NCBI GenBank assembly: GCA_037043455.1
Contig: JAWPHD010001131.1
Location: 1 to 64,000, forward strand
Direction of reading: 5' to 3'
DNA length: 64,000 nt
Source of the DNA: Cyrtodaria siliqua
Lineage: Eukaryota > Mollusca > Bivalvia > Adapedonta > Hiatellidae
This document shows positions 12,131 through 22,134 of the stretch, in pieces. Made by a program: the position numbers and the translations under genes. The notes under the pieces are model-generated. The model saw only the letters and a list, made by a program, of their open reading frames with translations. It was not told where the DNA came from and made no database searches. The stretch's first letter is position 1; each line of letters opens with the position of its first letter.

Positions 12131-12767
12131 GTTATAATAAATACTGATAAAGGCGATCGTTTGGGAGCAACAAACACAATTAAGAGAATAAAGCAGCAGA
12201 CTCGGATTTTATTGTCTGTTCATTGAGTCTTTATAAGACGACAATACAACAACTGCCCTTTTTAAATTCAAAGTTATAAGTTCTTTCATAATATAAGAAT
12301 GCGTATTACAAGTTCATAGATATAAAGGATTTTCTGACAGAATTCATTAATGTTCATATCGAAACGATTCGTTCGTGGTCAGTTTGGCAGCTGGAGATTA
12401 ATCTCTAGTATCGCAGGCCGCGAGGATCTTTGGTCCATTCAAACGTCATTTAGATCTGACTTTATAAAGTGTCAGTTTATTGCTGATTATCTTACACCAC
12501 CCGGCGGCACACTGAGGTTGATTAATGGGCATTTAATCCAGCATGTTTCGAAGTGTATGTATCATCTTTTGTCATAACCGAGGAGGATCGCTCATTATGC
12601 TTTTTAACTACGAGAGCAGGTTTCCACAATTTGTTAGATGGTTGAATTCTTACTGTGTCTCTAATTGACAAGGGGCTCAGAGGTTTTTCATTCCTGTCAT
12701 AAAACCGTTTCAATTTGTTACCGTACAGCAATTTGTCATAAATAGAGGCCTTTTAAGCTCCCCTCTT
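12131..12767 (-). mobile_element. Ty3/gypsy fragment: integrase C-terminus plus 3' LTR (right arm)
   Basis: On the minus strand 12,767-12,522 encodes about 70 residues including KPLSPLSIRDTVRIQPSNK and KLWKPALVVKKHNERS. This is the basic, SH3-like tail typical of Ty3/gypsy integrases (pattern PL..GD.VR.QP...W..A.V). About 385 bp follow (12,515-12,131) with LTR character: TG start, CA end, and an AATAAA inside a segment shared with 600-670 and 48,130-48,250. The rest of pol is missing, so this is a dead 3' fragment. It is flanked on one side by intact, and on the other by degraded, units of the 53-bp minisatellite. Confidence 0.65.
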
Positions 12768-12779
12768 TACAATTATCAA

Positions 12780-14755
12780 ATATCATGTACACTTCCACTC
12801 CTTAGCAAAGAGGGTTATCTAGTGCCCTCGCACACATATAACCGTTAAGACCATATCATACAGAGAGGCGCCATGCGCATTACTACAGAGCAGCGTCTAG
12901 TTTTATTGTTTAGTTCCCTCTCATACATAGAGGCGTCAAGTGCCTTATTACGTTAAGTGCCCCCTTTTTACAGAGCATTGCTTAGTTCCCTCTCATCCAT
13001 AGAGACGTCGAGCGCCTTATCATAGAGCGGCATTTAGTGCCCTCTCATACACAGAGGCGTCAAGTGCCTTACTACGGTGTCTTTTGAGTGCCTCTCGCAT
13101 ACATAGAGGAGTTACGTCCCTTATTACAGAGCGGTATTTTAGTGCAATAGCATACATAGAGGCGCTAAGTGCCTTAATATAGAGCGGTATTTTAGTGCCC
13201 TTTCATATATAGAGGCGTTAAGTGCCTTATTATAGAGCGGTGTTTTAGTTCCCTCTCATACAGCGAGGCGTTAAGTGCCCAATTATAGAGCGGTATTTTA
13301 GTGCCCTCTCATACATAGAGGCGTTAAGTGCCTTATTTTAGAGCAGCATTTTAGTGCCCTCTCATACATTCTAGGCGTTAAGTGCCTTATTATAGAGCAG
13401 TATTTCAGTGCCCTCTCATACATCAGAGCGTTAAGTGACCGTTTATAGAGCGGTATGTTAGTGCCCTCTCATACATTCGAGGCGTTAAGTGCCCGATTAT
13501 AGAGCGGTATTTTAGTGCCCTCTCATACATAGAGGCGTTAAGTGCCATATTATAGAGCGGTATTTTAGTCCCCTCTCACACATTCGAGGCGTTAAGTGCC
13601 TTATGATAGAGCGGTATTTTAAGTGCCCTCTCATACATTCGAGGCGTTAAGTGCCCGATTATAGAGCGGTATTTTAGTGCCCTCTCATACATCAGGGCGT
13701 TAAGTGCCTTATTATAGAGCGGTATTTTAGTGCCCTCTCATACATTCGAGGCGTTAAGTGCCTTATGATAGAGCGGTATTTTAAGTGCCCTCTCATACAT
13801 TCGAGGCGTTAAGTGCCTTATGATAGAGCGGTATTTTAAGTGCCCTCTCATACATTCGAGGCGTTAAGTGTCCGATTATAGAGCGGTATTTTAGTGCCCT
13901 CTCATACATCAGGGCGTTATGTGCCTTATTATAGAGCGGCATTTTAGTGCCCTCTCATACATTCGAGGCGTTAAGTGCCTTATGATAGAGCGGTATTTTA
14001 AGTGCCCTCTCATACATTCGAGGCGTTAAGTGCCCGATTATAGAGCGGTATTTTAGTGCCCTCTCTTACATAGAGTTGTTAAATGCCTTATTTTAGAGCG
14101 GTATTTAGTGCCCTCTCATACATTCGAGGCGTTAAGTGCCTTATGATAGAGCGGTATTTTAAGTGCCCTCTCATACATTCGAGGCGTTAAGTGCCTTATA
14201 ATAGAGCCGTATTTTAAGTGCCCTCTCATACATTCGAGGCGTTCAGTGTCCGATTATAGAGCGGTATTTTAGTGCCCTCTCATACATCAGAGCGTTAAGT
14301 GCCTTATTATAGAGCGGCATTTTAGATCCCTCTCATACATTCGAGGCGTTAAGTGCCTTATGATAGAGCGGTATTTTAAGTGCCCTCTCATACATTCGTG
14401 GCGTTAAGTTCACGATTATAGAGCGGTATTTTAGTGCCCTCTCTTACATAGAGGCGGTAAATGCTTTATTATAGAGCGGTATTTAGTCCCCTCTCATACA
14501 TTCGAGGCGTTAAGTGCCCGATTATAGAGCGGTATTTTAGTGCCCTCTCTTACATAGAGGCGTTAAATGACTTATTATATAGCGGTATTTTAGTCCCCTC
14601 TCATACATTCGAGGCGTTAAGTGCCCGATTATTGAGCGGTATTTTAGTGCCCTCTCGTACATAGAGGCGTTAAGTGCCTTATTATAGAGCGATATTTTAG
14701 TGCCCTCTCATACATAGAGGAGTAAGTGCCTTATTATAGAGCGGTATTTCACTAA
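12780..14755. repeat. 53-bp minisatellite array
   Basis: About 36 head-to-tail units of 53-55 bp, pattern gagcggtattttagtgccct / ctcatacatagaggcgtta / agtgccttattata. Variant units (cattcgaggcg, catcagggcg, tcttacatagagg; gtgcccgatta or gtgccttatgata) recur in order, giving a weak higher-order period of 3-5 units. The leftmost units (12,780-13,130) are the most diverged. Short frames inside the array come from the repeat and are not genes. Confidence 0.9.
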
Positions 14756-14793
14756 ACATGGTGTCCCTCGCTGTATTCACTGTTTCAGAGAAT

Positions 14794-14934
14794 GGCCCCA
14801 AAGAAAAAGAACAGCAAGGACAGCCCGACGCCGATAAGGTCAACACAGAAAACCACCAGCAAATCAGGGGAAGTATCAGTTTTACCTGCTAATTTAATAA
14901 GGGAAATAACAGAAATATCAATCAGATTATGACG
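14794..14934 (+). CDS. Short basic frame, possible retroelement ORF1 start
   Basis: An ATG in good context opens 46 residues starting MAPKKKNSKDSPTPIRS and ending NLIREITEISIRL before a stop. The start is lysine-rich. About 270 bp downstream, 15,188-15,365 (plus strand) holds another open stretch with EITDNVTQRVTASLSEIVE and KALASKAKTTEYVIM. Both ends use a similar (R/N)EIT word. Together they look like remnants of one coiled-coil ORF1-type retroelement protein, but no family is recognised. Confidence 0.3.
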
Positions 14935-15187
14935 TTAGAATCATTTTAGTAACGTCTAAATTCTCACAACACCATATAGTTAGGACGGAATCGGGCGTAA
15001 AATGCCGAAATCCACCCTAGTGCGTCATCTAGGATAGCACGTATTACTGCGCAGAAGGAATTTCTTTGCAAATAAGAGATAGTGTGTAGGATCATTCATT
15101 ATGTTTTGGTCATATAGAATAGAAAATATTAATATTTGTCAATTCTAAGTCGGACACCTAAACTCCCGATGTACTCCCTTTAATAAA

Positions 15188-15365
15188 CGAAATAACAGAT
15201 AACGTCACTCAAAGAGTCACGGCCTCACTGTCCGAAATCGTAGAAAAAGCTTTGGCCTCGAAGGCAAAAACAACCGAATACGTCATCATGAATGACAGTG
15301 TTAACTCATTAGTCGGCAAAATAACACGTGGGTCTAACGCACACAAATCGTTTACAAGCGTATGA
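15188..15365 (+). pseudogene. Open fragment, possible retroelement ORF1 remnant
   Basis: Plus-strand frame of about 58 residues, no ATG of its own, with heptad-like VTASLSEIVEKALASKA and then a stop in the TSV* context. The antisense 69-residue frame at 15,209-15,418 is its shadow. Class unknown. Confidence 0.3.
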
Positions 15366-15883
15366 ATGCCAGTCGAATCCATGATATCAGAAAATATAAT
15401 ATCAAATATACGGGCCATTGAGTTCGTAGATCTAAGTCATTTAAGACACGTCCTTTTAGACACAATCCCCAAAATATATGTCATATATTTGAAAATATTA
15501 AATATCAAGTTCATTGATAATTGTAACATTTCAAGAGCTCACAGTTCTCTGAATCTTTCCGAAATTCAAGAGCTCATACGTCTGTGATCTTATCAACTGG
15601 TGTCAGTTAATAGCCAGTTATCTTTGTCTGTGAGTGGCAGCAGACAGTTCAATGTTCAAAGATGTCCGTGGGAATTGTTAACCTCCACCTAATTCAGTTA
15701 ATGGTACAATTAATGGTCATTAGAGTATATTATCATTACTGGATCTTTGATTAAGAATGGCCACCCTGTCAACTTCCGGTAGTCCGGTAGGTTTGCATTA
15801 TATCCATTCTGTGTCATACATAACCTAGGACGCAATGTTCATTAAAATTAATTATTTCTTGCCTTTTATAATGGTTCATTACC

Positions 15884-16075
15884 TGAATTGAATTGAATTG
15901 GGTTTTAAGGCGCACCAACACATGAAATGTTATATAGCGCCTAACAGGCATGAACATGCCAGGCTCATCCTCCATGTACATCGAGATAAAATATGGAGAA
16001 TGGGCCTAGGACCTTCTCACCCTAAACTGAAGAGTTGCTGCAAAGTCTATTGTAGACATTCCAATTATGCTGGAG
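15884..16075 (+). mobile_element. SINE-like repeat, family 1
   Basis: Starts with ttgaattgaattgggtttt and continues gcgcaccaacacatgaaatg, catgaacatgccaggctcat and gataaaatatggagaatggg. A second copy lies at 25,226-25,420, and a copy split by another repeat lies at 26,585-26,690 and 27,045-27,150. No tRNA promoter boxes are visible, so it may be a tail fragment. Confidence 0.6.
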
Positions 16076-17437
16076 TCACGTTTATTGTTTTCTGCCACTG
16101 CTCTCAGTGATGTGAGCGAAATGGCAAAAGAAACAATGCAGGGTTCATGATGAAGACCTTTAATGAGCATGAACAAAAAATAACAAAATGAATATGAATG
16201 GAAGGGCTTGGGTCCTACCCCTGAACAAGCTATGATAGGCACTTTAGAAATGTATACAAAATAATTCTGTTTGAGTTATTTGAGGTTCTGAAATACATGT
16301 TCGCATTATCTCCATTACGTGTCACACATAACTTAGAAAGCATTGTTCATTCCAATTAAATTATCTCTTGATGTTTATAAGTGGTTCATTACCCGAACAA
16401 GCTCGAATTTGTTTAAATTATAAAAAACAAATAATAATAAAAATAAAATAAAAAAAGGGGGAGATGTCTTACATAGGCATTGCCTGTTGTACAATCCCAT
16501 TCAGTACTTGAATAAAATATTGTTTAAATTATAACAAGCTCGAATAAACGTTATAAATGTATGTCTGAGTTATTTGTGGTAAAACATGACTATTTGTTTT
16601 AATTCAAATAAATCCCACGCTTAATGTGAAAAAGCCATACGATTGCGTCCGTCTGACAACAGGTGTCAAACAGTACCTTTTGATATGTAAACAATTTGTA
16701 GCATCGCCCAGCGGAAGGTCTACGTTTTTTTTCTTCAGACATGCTGTTTTTCGCCGTTTACAGACGCCAGTGGAGAAGTCGGCGGTTGCGGTCAAATACA
16801 TACATCAATAAATAGAGGCCAGTGGGTTCACGGCCTTCATTACATAATCGCTCAACATTACAGATAAAGATAACACGGAACATCCATGCGTTCATTTCAC
16901 TGATTACTTGTGAGCGGTTTGCATTCAAACGACTCATTATCAAATATTGACCCCACCATGGGTTCATGCGGGGTTGTATTCGTACACACGGGGAGTGACC
17001 TTAACATGTGTTCATGTAGGGTCGTTCGTGTTTATAAACTACATGGATATACACATATTTCGTATGTGTCGTGTCCGGCCGTTTCCAAGGGTCCACTTGA
17101 AAGAGACATTTTGCAGTCGTACATTCGACGGAATATCACTTAACGAGAGATTCAACGTATATGAATTAGTTTTTGCTTAGTGATTTAATGTATATGAATT
17201 ATTCGTTATTCACGTGTACATTTATGTCAGAATCGCACCATGTGTTCATGTACGATCGTTCAGACGCGTTAAGGTATAATGAGCATTTCGCTAAAACATC
17301 AGCATAAAATACGCTTAATTAATTGGTTTGTTTTTCTTTTGTTGTTTCGTGTTCGATATATGCCAAGGTAATTCGTTTTGTTTTTATTTCTTCCCCCTTC
17401 TTATGGCGATTTCATCAGTCAAATTGTCTGATGAGAG

Positions 17438-18663
17438 TGGCGAAAATCGCCATAGCTAATTAAAGATTATATAAACACCATTAATGTTTTTAATATAAAA
17501 AACAGTTATTTCCAATTAACGACAAATCGTGTAACAACTTAGATTACGTAATATTGCATAATAATATTTAGTACATCTAATTTTATAGTGCTTTATTCTA
17601 TATCAGTTTCATTATGCAATTAAAGGAAATGAATATGTGTTACATAATATTACAATGTTTCATGCAATATTACATGTCTACTAATTGAACTTTAAACATA
17701 TTCACACCCTTGTGAATGAAAAGTCACTTTGTGGCATATATCGACACTACACACACTAGTTGTTTGTTACTTACTTCCCAGAATAAACAATGCGCATAAA
17801 TAATCTAAATGCGAAGTGATTGGATATTTATGCAAAGCGTTTGTTCTCTGTACGTACGTCCTGGACCCCGGTTTATAAACCTATTACGCGCTTCAGTGTT
17901 TATAACGCAACACGAAGACCATTGGCTTATTAAAACAGCGGGGGCGGGCCCCTTCATCACCAGTGTTATCAGTAACATATCCCATTCAGGCTCTGTGTTC
18001 TACAACAGCCAGTCGGAGTGAAAAATTCTAAAACCGCCACAATCCCCAACCAACCACCCTACAAAAAATAATAAATATATAAATGCACACTATATCATGG
18101 CGCTCGTATTGACTTTATTCTACGTCTAAGCTCCATGATTAGGCGAAAATCGCCATAGCTAATTAAAGATAATATATGAACACCATTACTGTTTTTAATA
18201 TAAAAAAACAGTTATTTCCAATTAACGACGAATCGTGTAACAACTTAGATTACGTAATATTGCATAATAATATTTAGAACATCTAATTTTTTAGTGCTTT
18301 ATTCTATATCAGTTTCATTATGCAATTAAAGGAAATTAATATGTGTTACATAATATTACAATGTTTAATGCAATATTACATGTCTACTAATTGAACTTTA
18401 AACATATTCACACCCTTGTGAATAAAAGGTCACTTTTCCAATTAACGACAAATCGTGTAACAACTTAGATTACGTAATATTGCATAATAATATTTAGTAC
18501 ATCTAATTTTATAGTGCTTTATTCTATATCAGTTTCATTATGCAATTAAAGGAAATTAATATGTGTTACATAATATTACGATGTTTCATGCAATATTACA
18601 TGTCTACTAATTGAACTTTAAACATATTCACACCCTTGTGAATAAAAAGTCACTTTGTGGTGT
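17438..18663 (-). repeat. Tandem terminal repeats of a retroelement
   Basis: Three near-identical copies: 17,440-17,740, 18,143-18,436 and 18,437-18,663. Each holds acgacaaatcgtgtaacaac and ttcacacccttgtgaata. The last two are directly head to tail and the last adjoins the reverse-transcriptase fragment at its 3' side. The third copy is separated by about 400 bp that include the intronic repeat found at 11,335. Tandem terminal repeats of this kind are known for Penelope-like elements, but assignment here is an inference. Confidence 0.65.
17808..18035. repeat. Third copy of the intronic repeat beside the FN3-like exon
   Basis: Very close to 11,335-11,565 and in the same orientation. On the minus strand it ends in the same acceptor-like gcatttag and then a short stretch reading LFMRIVYSG, which resembles the LYLRVG start of the exon at 11,332. 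This suggests a further, decayed copy of that intron-exon border. Confidence 0.55.
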
Positions 18664-19145
18664 AATAATCTTTGTTGTAAAATCGTACAATTAAAGAGGA
18701 AAGCATAGTGGCGAACTGTAAAAGGGTCCACCAACAAGCATGCAGTACGTTGCAAAATGATAGGGTCATAACCTCTTTTGATAAACTTTTTAACAAGTTT
18801 AACAAAGATAGTATGAAAGTGATCATGACCAAGAATCTTACAAAGTTTATAAATCACATCACCATAGAAGTCAGGTTGTGACAGTCCTTGTCGCAGAAGA
18901 GTCCTGAAATTACTTTTATATTTGGAAAGAAGATCAGGGTTACGATAATATAATTTTGAAAAGGTTTTACGAAGTTTATGGTAACGGTAACCTTGATTGA
19001 GTAGCTTTTTAGTTATACAAAGATTACGAATATTAAAGTCCTCAACTCGAGTACAAGCTTTTGAAAAACGAATAAGTTGAGACACATACACCAAGTCTGA
19101 AAGGTGTTTAAAAATGTTTATAGGTTTTAGACATTGAATTATATT
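18618..19145 (-). pseudogene. Reverse-transcriptase C-terminal fragment
   Basis: On the minus strand an open frame of about 170 residues contains LVYVSQLIRFSKACTRVEDF, then LNQGYRYHKLRKTFSKLYY, and ends in YAFLFNCT. This is the tail region seen in many animal retroelement reverse transcriptases (pattern VSQLIR...F..R...L...LL.QGY). The catalytic part is missing, so it is a 5'-truncated dead copy. It abuts the FN3-like exon at 19,146 on one side and the tandem terminal repeats on the other. Penelope-like is possible; other classes are not excluded. Confidence 0.65.
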
Positions 19146-19503
19146 ACGCTAAACTGATTCCACAATTTATGGTTTGCTGTACTTCTACTGAGGTGACAGT
19201 CAGGCCACAGGCAATTAAAGTATCCTTACCGTTCCTAATACCAATCGGCTGCTTCACCAACACGTCGTCACATTCTGGACACGACCCAACACGGACATAA
19301 TATTCCTTAACGGTGCTGTGGGGATCATTAAAATCCTCCCAATGTGCCTCTAGTGTAGACGTTCTTGAAACATAGTCCACATCGCAATATGTGTCATCAA
19401 ACTTACGTGGACCATCATAAACATGTCCTGCCACAGGCGGGGTAGCATCGACTGTAAATGCCCACGATATCGCGGTCGTGTATAAACTGGCATTATTATA
19501 AGC
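19144..19503 (-). CDS. Exon 6 of the partial FN3-like gene, 3' end unclear
   Basis: Acceptor cgttacag, phase 0. Encodes AYNNASLYTTAISW, VDATPPVAGHVYDG, AHWEDFNDPHSTVK and EYYVRVGSCPECDD. A donor GGTAAGG at 19,229 would end it after IGIRN. Reading on stays open for 28 codons with module-like residues until TAA at 19,144. The stop lies at the edge of the retroelement fragment. Confidence 0.65.
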   Translation of the reverse strand, partial: AYNNASLYTTAISWAFTVDATPPVAGHVYDGPRKFDDTYCDVDYVSRTSTLEAHWEDFNDPHSTVKEYYVRVGSCPECDDVLVKQPIGIRNGKDTLIACGLTVTSVEVQQTINCGISLA

Positions 19504-22134
19504 CTGTAACGTAGATACCAAAACGATAAAATGGACTCTTCAGAAAGAAGTGGGTTTAAAAGATACCTTAATAGTTTTCCAAGTAGTTTCGTCCATTCCC
19601 TTATTAATATAGAAATTCATCCCGTCATAAAATACTGGCATATGGTTATCTTTAATTTCAAAAGTGCAGAACGCACCTAATAATATAAGAATTCCCAAAT
19701 ACTCACTATTTATGAAGACATAAGAAAATCAATCAGTTTATGTTAGTAATTTTCGGAAGCGTGCACGTTATCATGTTATAATACATACCAGACCGAGATT
19801 AATAGCAACATTCATCGTAATATATATATATAAAAAACATCATTAAAATCCTATGGCTATAGTATGTTGTTATTTATAAGACGTAAGGAGCGAGTGGGGG
19901 TTTCCTGAATGTAGAATTTTGAAAGGAGGATTTGGTTAAGATGTAAATATAAGGAAGTGGTGGTACTTGATAAGCGAGTTTTCTAGGTGTGGGGGATCTT
20001 ATGTCTGTCAAAGTTTGAGGGGAGAAACATTTACAGTCAGGGATGAGGAACTTGGGCATTTACCTTAACTGTAATAAAATACGCATGACCCTCGTTCAGA
20101 ATTATATTATCGTTCGGATTTGTCTGACCACACTCGTCTATTGTATTTGTGAAGGTCATTACATCTTCATATCCTGGATGAGTACCAACTGACCAGCTGA
20201 AGTAGGAAATTCCACGCTCCGGATCTAGGAATACACCGGTCCAACTGTAATTGTTACAATTTTAATACTATAACATAACAACACCAGACAATGTTAGTTA
20301 TATGACGTCTATACTATTTTGCTTGCATTATAACACTCCATGAATGTTTGTTGTTGGAAAACAAATCCTCAATTAAGGGACATAGTTATAATATCAGCTG
20401 GTGATCATACCACAGACTTGATAATCATACATCCTATTATCACGTTTTACCTACGATGCAGAAACAAAGGCAGTGTCTGTAATATGACGGGAATTAATCT
20501 GCATCCGTTGCTCTGTAAGTACCGGGGAGGTTGTGTCTATCTTCAAAGCTGACGAACTGCCATTGGATAATTGAACAGTGAAGTCAAATGCTACATTAGA
20601 AAACATAAAAAACATCGAATATGATTGATGTATCAATTGAGAAACCATTTTTATCTACATAAGTACAAACCTTAAAAAACTACTTTACAAACTATTCGCT
20701 TTTAAAGGAGAAATAATAAATGGTAAGCTGTTTGGTATGCCAGAGATAGACATTGCGTAAGGTCATCTTCAAATAAACCACAAAAGAGCATGCGTATATT
20801 CTTTAAGAACACAAGCGTTCTTCTTCTGCACTCATTCTTAAAACACAAGACGATGGGGGAAATAATGTATCTAATAGTCAAGACAATAATCTTACGTGTC
20901 ATTATTTTACAAAACACTAATATTATGGTGGAATGTTTTCCAAAATTGAATATATATCACAAAACAGAACGCTACGAGAGCTTCATTAAATAGTCTCTAA
21001 ATTATGCTTAAACATGTTTTAAGTGATACATGTATCTATAACATAATTAAACATTCACCTTGTACAGTGCCAAAATATGTATGGCCACTCTGCAGCCTGA
21101 GGTTGTGGAAAGTCATGTGGTTTGTCAATCCCACGTCTTTGAATGTAATTATGTCTGTTCCACCTATCAACGTCCCTGGAAGAATAGGTAAATGGTAAGA
21201 GCGGATGGAGAGATTAATACTTTTAATGTTGTTTTTTTTTGTTTTTTTTTTATTATTATAATAAATTATTTTTTTCAAATATGAGAACACTTATAAACAA
21301 ACGTTTAATATCAATATTATGCAACACTTTAACTGTTTGGGCCTTTGTTTTTTCAATAGGTCATAATTTCAGATTGAAAGTCATTTTTAACTGGTTAATG
21401 CTAGGAATATTTGGTTTAATAAATACACAGCATAGTCCACATAATGTTTTGGTGAACTGATTTGTGCCGAACGATGGCAGTTTTGTGTATGACAGCCATG
21501 ACATTTAATGCATTTAAAGGTATTCGATACTGTTGCAACATTACTTCATTCATATGTAGTGTATTATAACAAATGTTAGTTGCCTAGAAATAAATACCTA
21601 GAGTGACTTGGTATGCCGAAATACCGCTGGTATGTACACTGTAGCCTTCCTCGTCGACATCTAGAAACGAATTCCAGTTGATAGCCAGATCTGATACTGA
21701 TGTCTAAAGCGAAAAAAAAAATTGTGTTATATTAGTTTAAGTATAACTAAATAAAAAACTCATTTACTACACAGTATGATATAATTCAATAAGGGTGTTG
21801 TAATATATCGCGGTGGTCACCACAGTTCCAGGTGTTTTTCTATTCATTTTATACTAGGAGTCGGCAGTGACAGATAAACAGTCAAACCCTCACTTTACGA
21901 GAACTTAAAAACCTACCAGATACATTTGGCCTATGTTGCTTCCTATCCACACAGTTCCAGGAATGGGTGGTGCAAGATCTACAGTAATACCGTCACTGCA
22001 CGAGCTAATTTCTTCTAATTCCTGTGTCCATAGTTCGTGCTTTAGGCTGGTAGCATTTGCGTGTACACACACAATATAACGATGACCATGAATAATTTCT
22101 TCCTCGTCAAAGAAAACATGTATATACGATAAAT
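19144..22134 (-). CDS. FN3-like repeat protein, partial gene (six exons)
   Basis: Six minus-strand exons whose phases join in frame: 21,917-22,134, 21,598-21,703, 21,059-21,175, 20,455-20,590, 20,064-20,244 and 19,144-19,503. They give about 370 residues with two full modules and parts of others. Visible pieces are CSDGITVDLAPPIPGTVW, INWNSFLDVDEEGY, IGGTDIITF, WTGVFLDPERGISYFSWSVG, AFTVDATPPVAGHVYDG and AHWEDFNDPHSTVKEYYVRVG. These are hallmarks of an extracellular FN3-like tandem repeat. No start exon or signal peptide was found upstream to 28 kb. The last exon runs open to a stop at 19,144 or may splice at the strong donor GGTAAGG at 19,229. It stops where the retroelement fragment begins, so the gene may be cut off. 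It is a paralogue of the gene at 47,025-63,836. Confidence 0.7.
19567..19676 (-). CDS. Orphan or alternative FN3-gene exon
   Basis: A splice-bounded open segment (acceptor ttattag, donor TTAAG|GTATCT) with DNHMPVFYDGMNFYIN and a WKTIK end. It enters in phase 1 and leaves in phase 0, so it fits after exon 3 and before exon 6 but not after exon 5. It could be an alternative to exons 4-5 or a relic. Confidence 0.35.
20064..20244 (-). CDS. Exon 5 of the partial FN3-like gene
   Basis: Acceptor aattacag, donor TTAAG|GTAAAT, phase 2 in and 0 out. Encodes WTGVFLDPERGISYFSWSVG, the clearest module core in this gene, and HAYFITVK. Confidence 0.75.
20455..20590 (-). CDS. Exon 4 of the partial FN3-like gene
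   Basis: Acceptor taatgtag. The donor is taken as TC|GTAGGT because it keeps the frame into the next exon; the neighbouring TAG|GTAAAA would leave a stop codon. Phase 1 in, 2 out. Encodes FDFTVQLSNGS and KIDTTSPVL. Confidence 0.65.
21059..21175 (-). CDS. Exon 3 of the partial FN3-like gene
   Basis: Acceptor cttccag, donor CAAG|GTGAAT, phase 1 in and out. Encodes GTLIGGTDIITFKDVG and RLQSGHTYFGTVQ, the second half of the module. Confidence 0.75.
21598..21703 (-). CDS. Exon 2 of the partial FN3-like gene
   Basis: Acceptor gctttag, donor CTAG|GTATTT, phase 0 in and 1 out. Encodes DLAINWNSFLDVDEEGY and GISAYQVTLG, the Trp-to-Gly core of a module with a longer insert than usual. Confidence 0.75.
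21917..22134 (-). CDS. Exon 1 of the partial FN3-like gene
   Basis: Acceptor ttttacag, donor CTG|GTAGGT. Enters in phase 1 and leaves in phase 0. Encodes the end of one module (HGHRYIVCVHANA) and the linker CSDGITVDLAPPIPGT that starts the next. Confidence 0.7.

Larger units (their letters stand above)
7685..12767. repeat. Right arm of large inverted duplication
   Basis: Inverse copy of 1-5,187. It is the better preserved arm: most exon frames that are broken on the left are open here on the minus strand. Its inner edge coincides with the donor site of the exon at 7,685-7,862. Beyond that edge this side continues into intron and one further exon, while the left arm jumps to other exons. Confidence 0.9.

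Noticed and set aside
1..12767. Palindrome as a pure assembly artefact
   Set aside because: Arms differ by many substitutions, indels and missing exons, which a simple fold-back error would not produce; still worth testing with long reads.
14461..14664. Plus-strand frame of 67 codons
   Set aside because: It lies wholly in the 53-bp minisatellite; its protein repeat is the DNA repeat.
12780..14755. Regular repeat array, possible CRISPR
   Set aside because: Units follow each other directly with no unique spacers, and the genome is eukaryotic.
16604..16967. Overlapping frames of 60-70 codons on both strands
   Set aside because: No splice support, no recognisable motif, and frames of equal quality on both strands.
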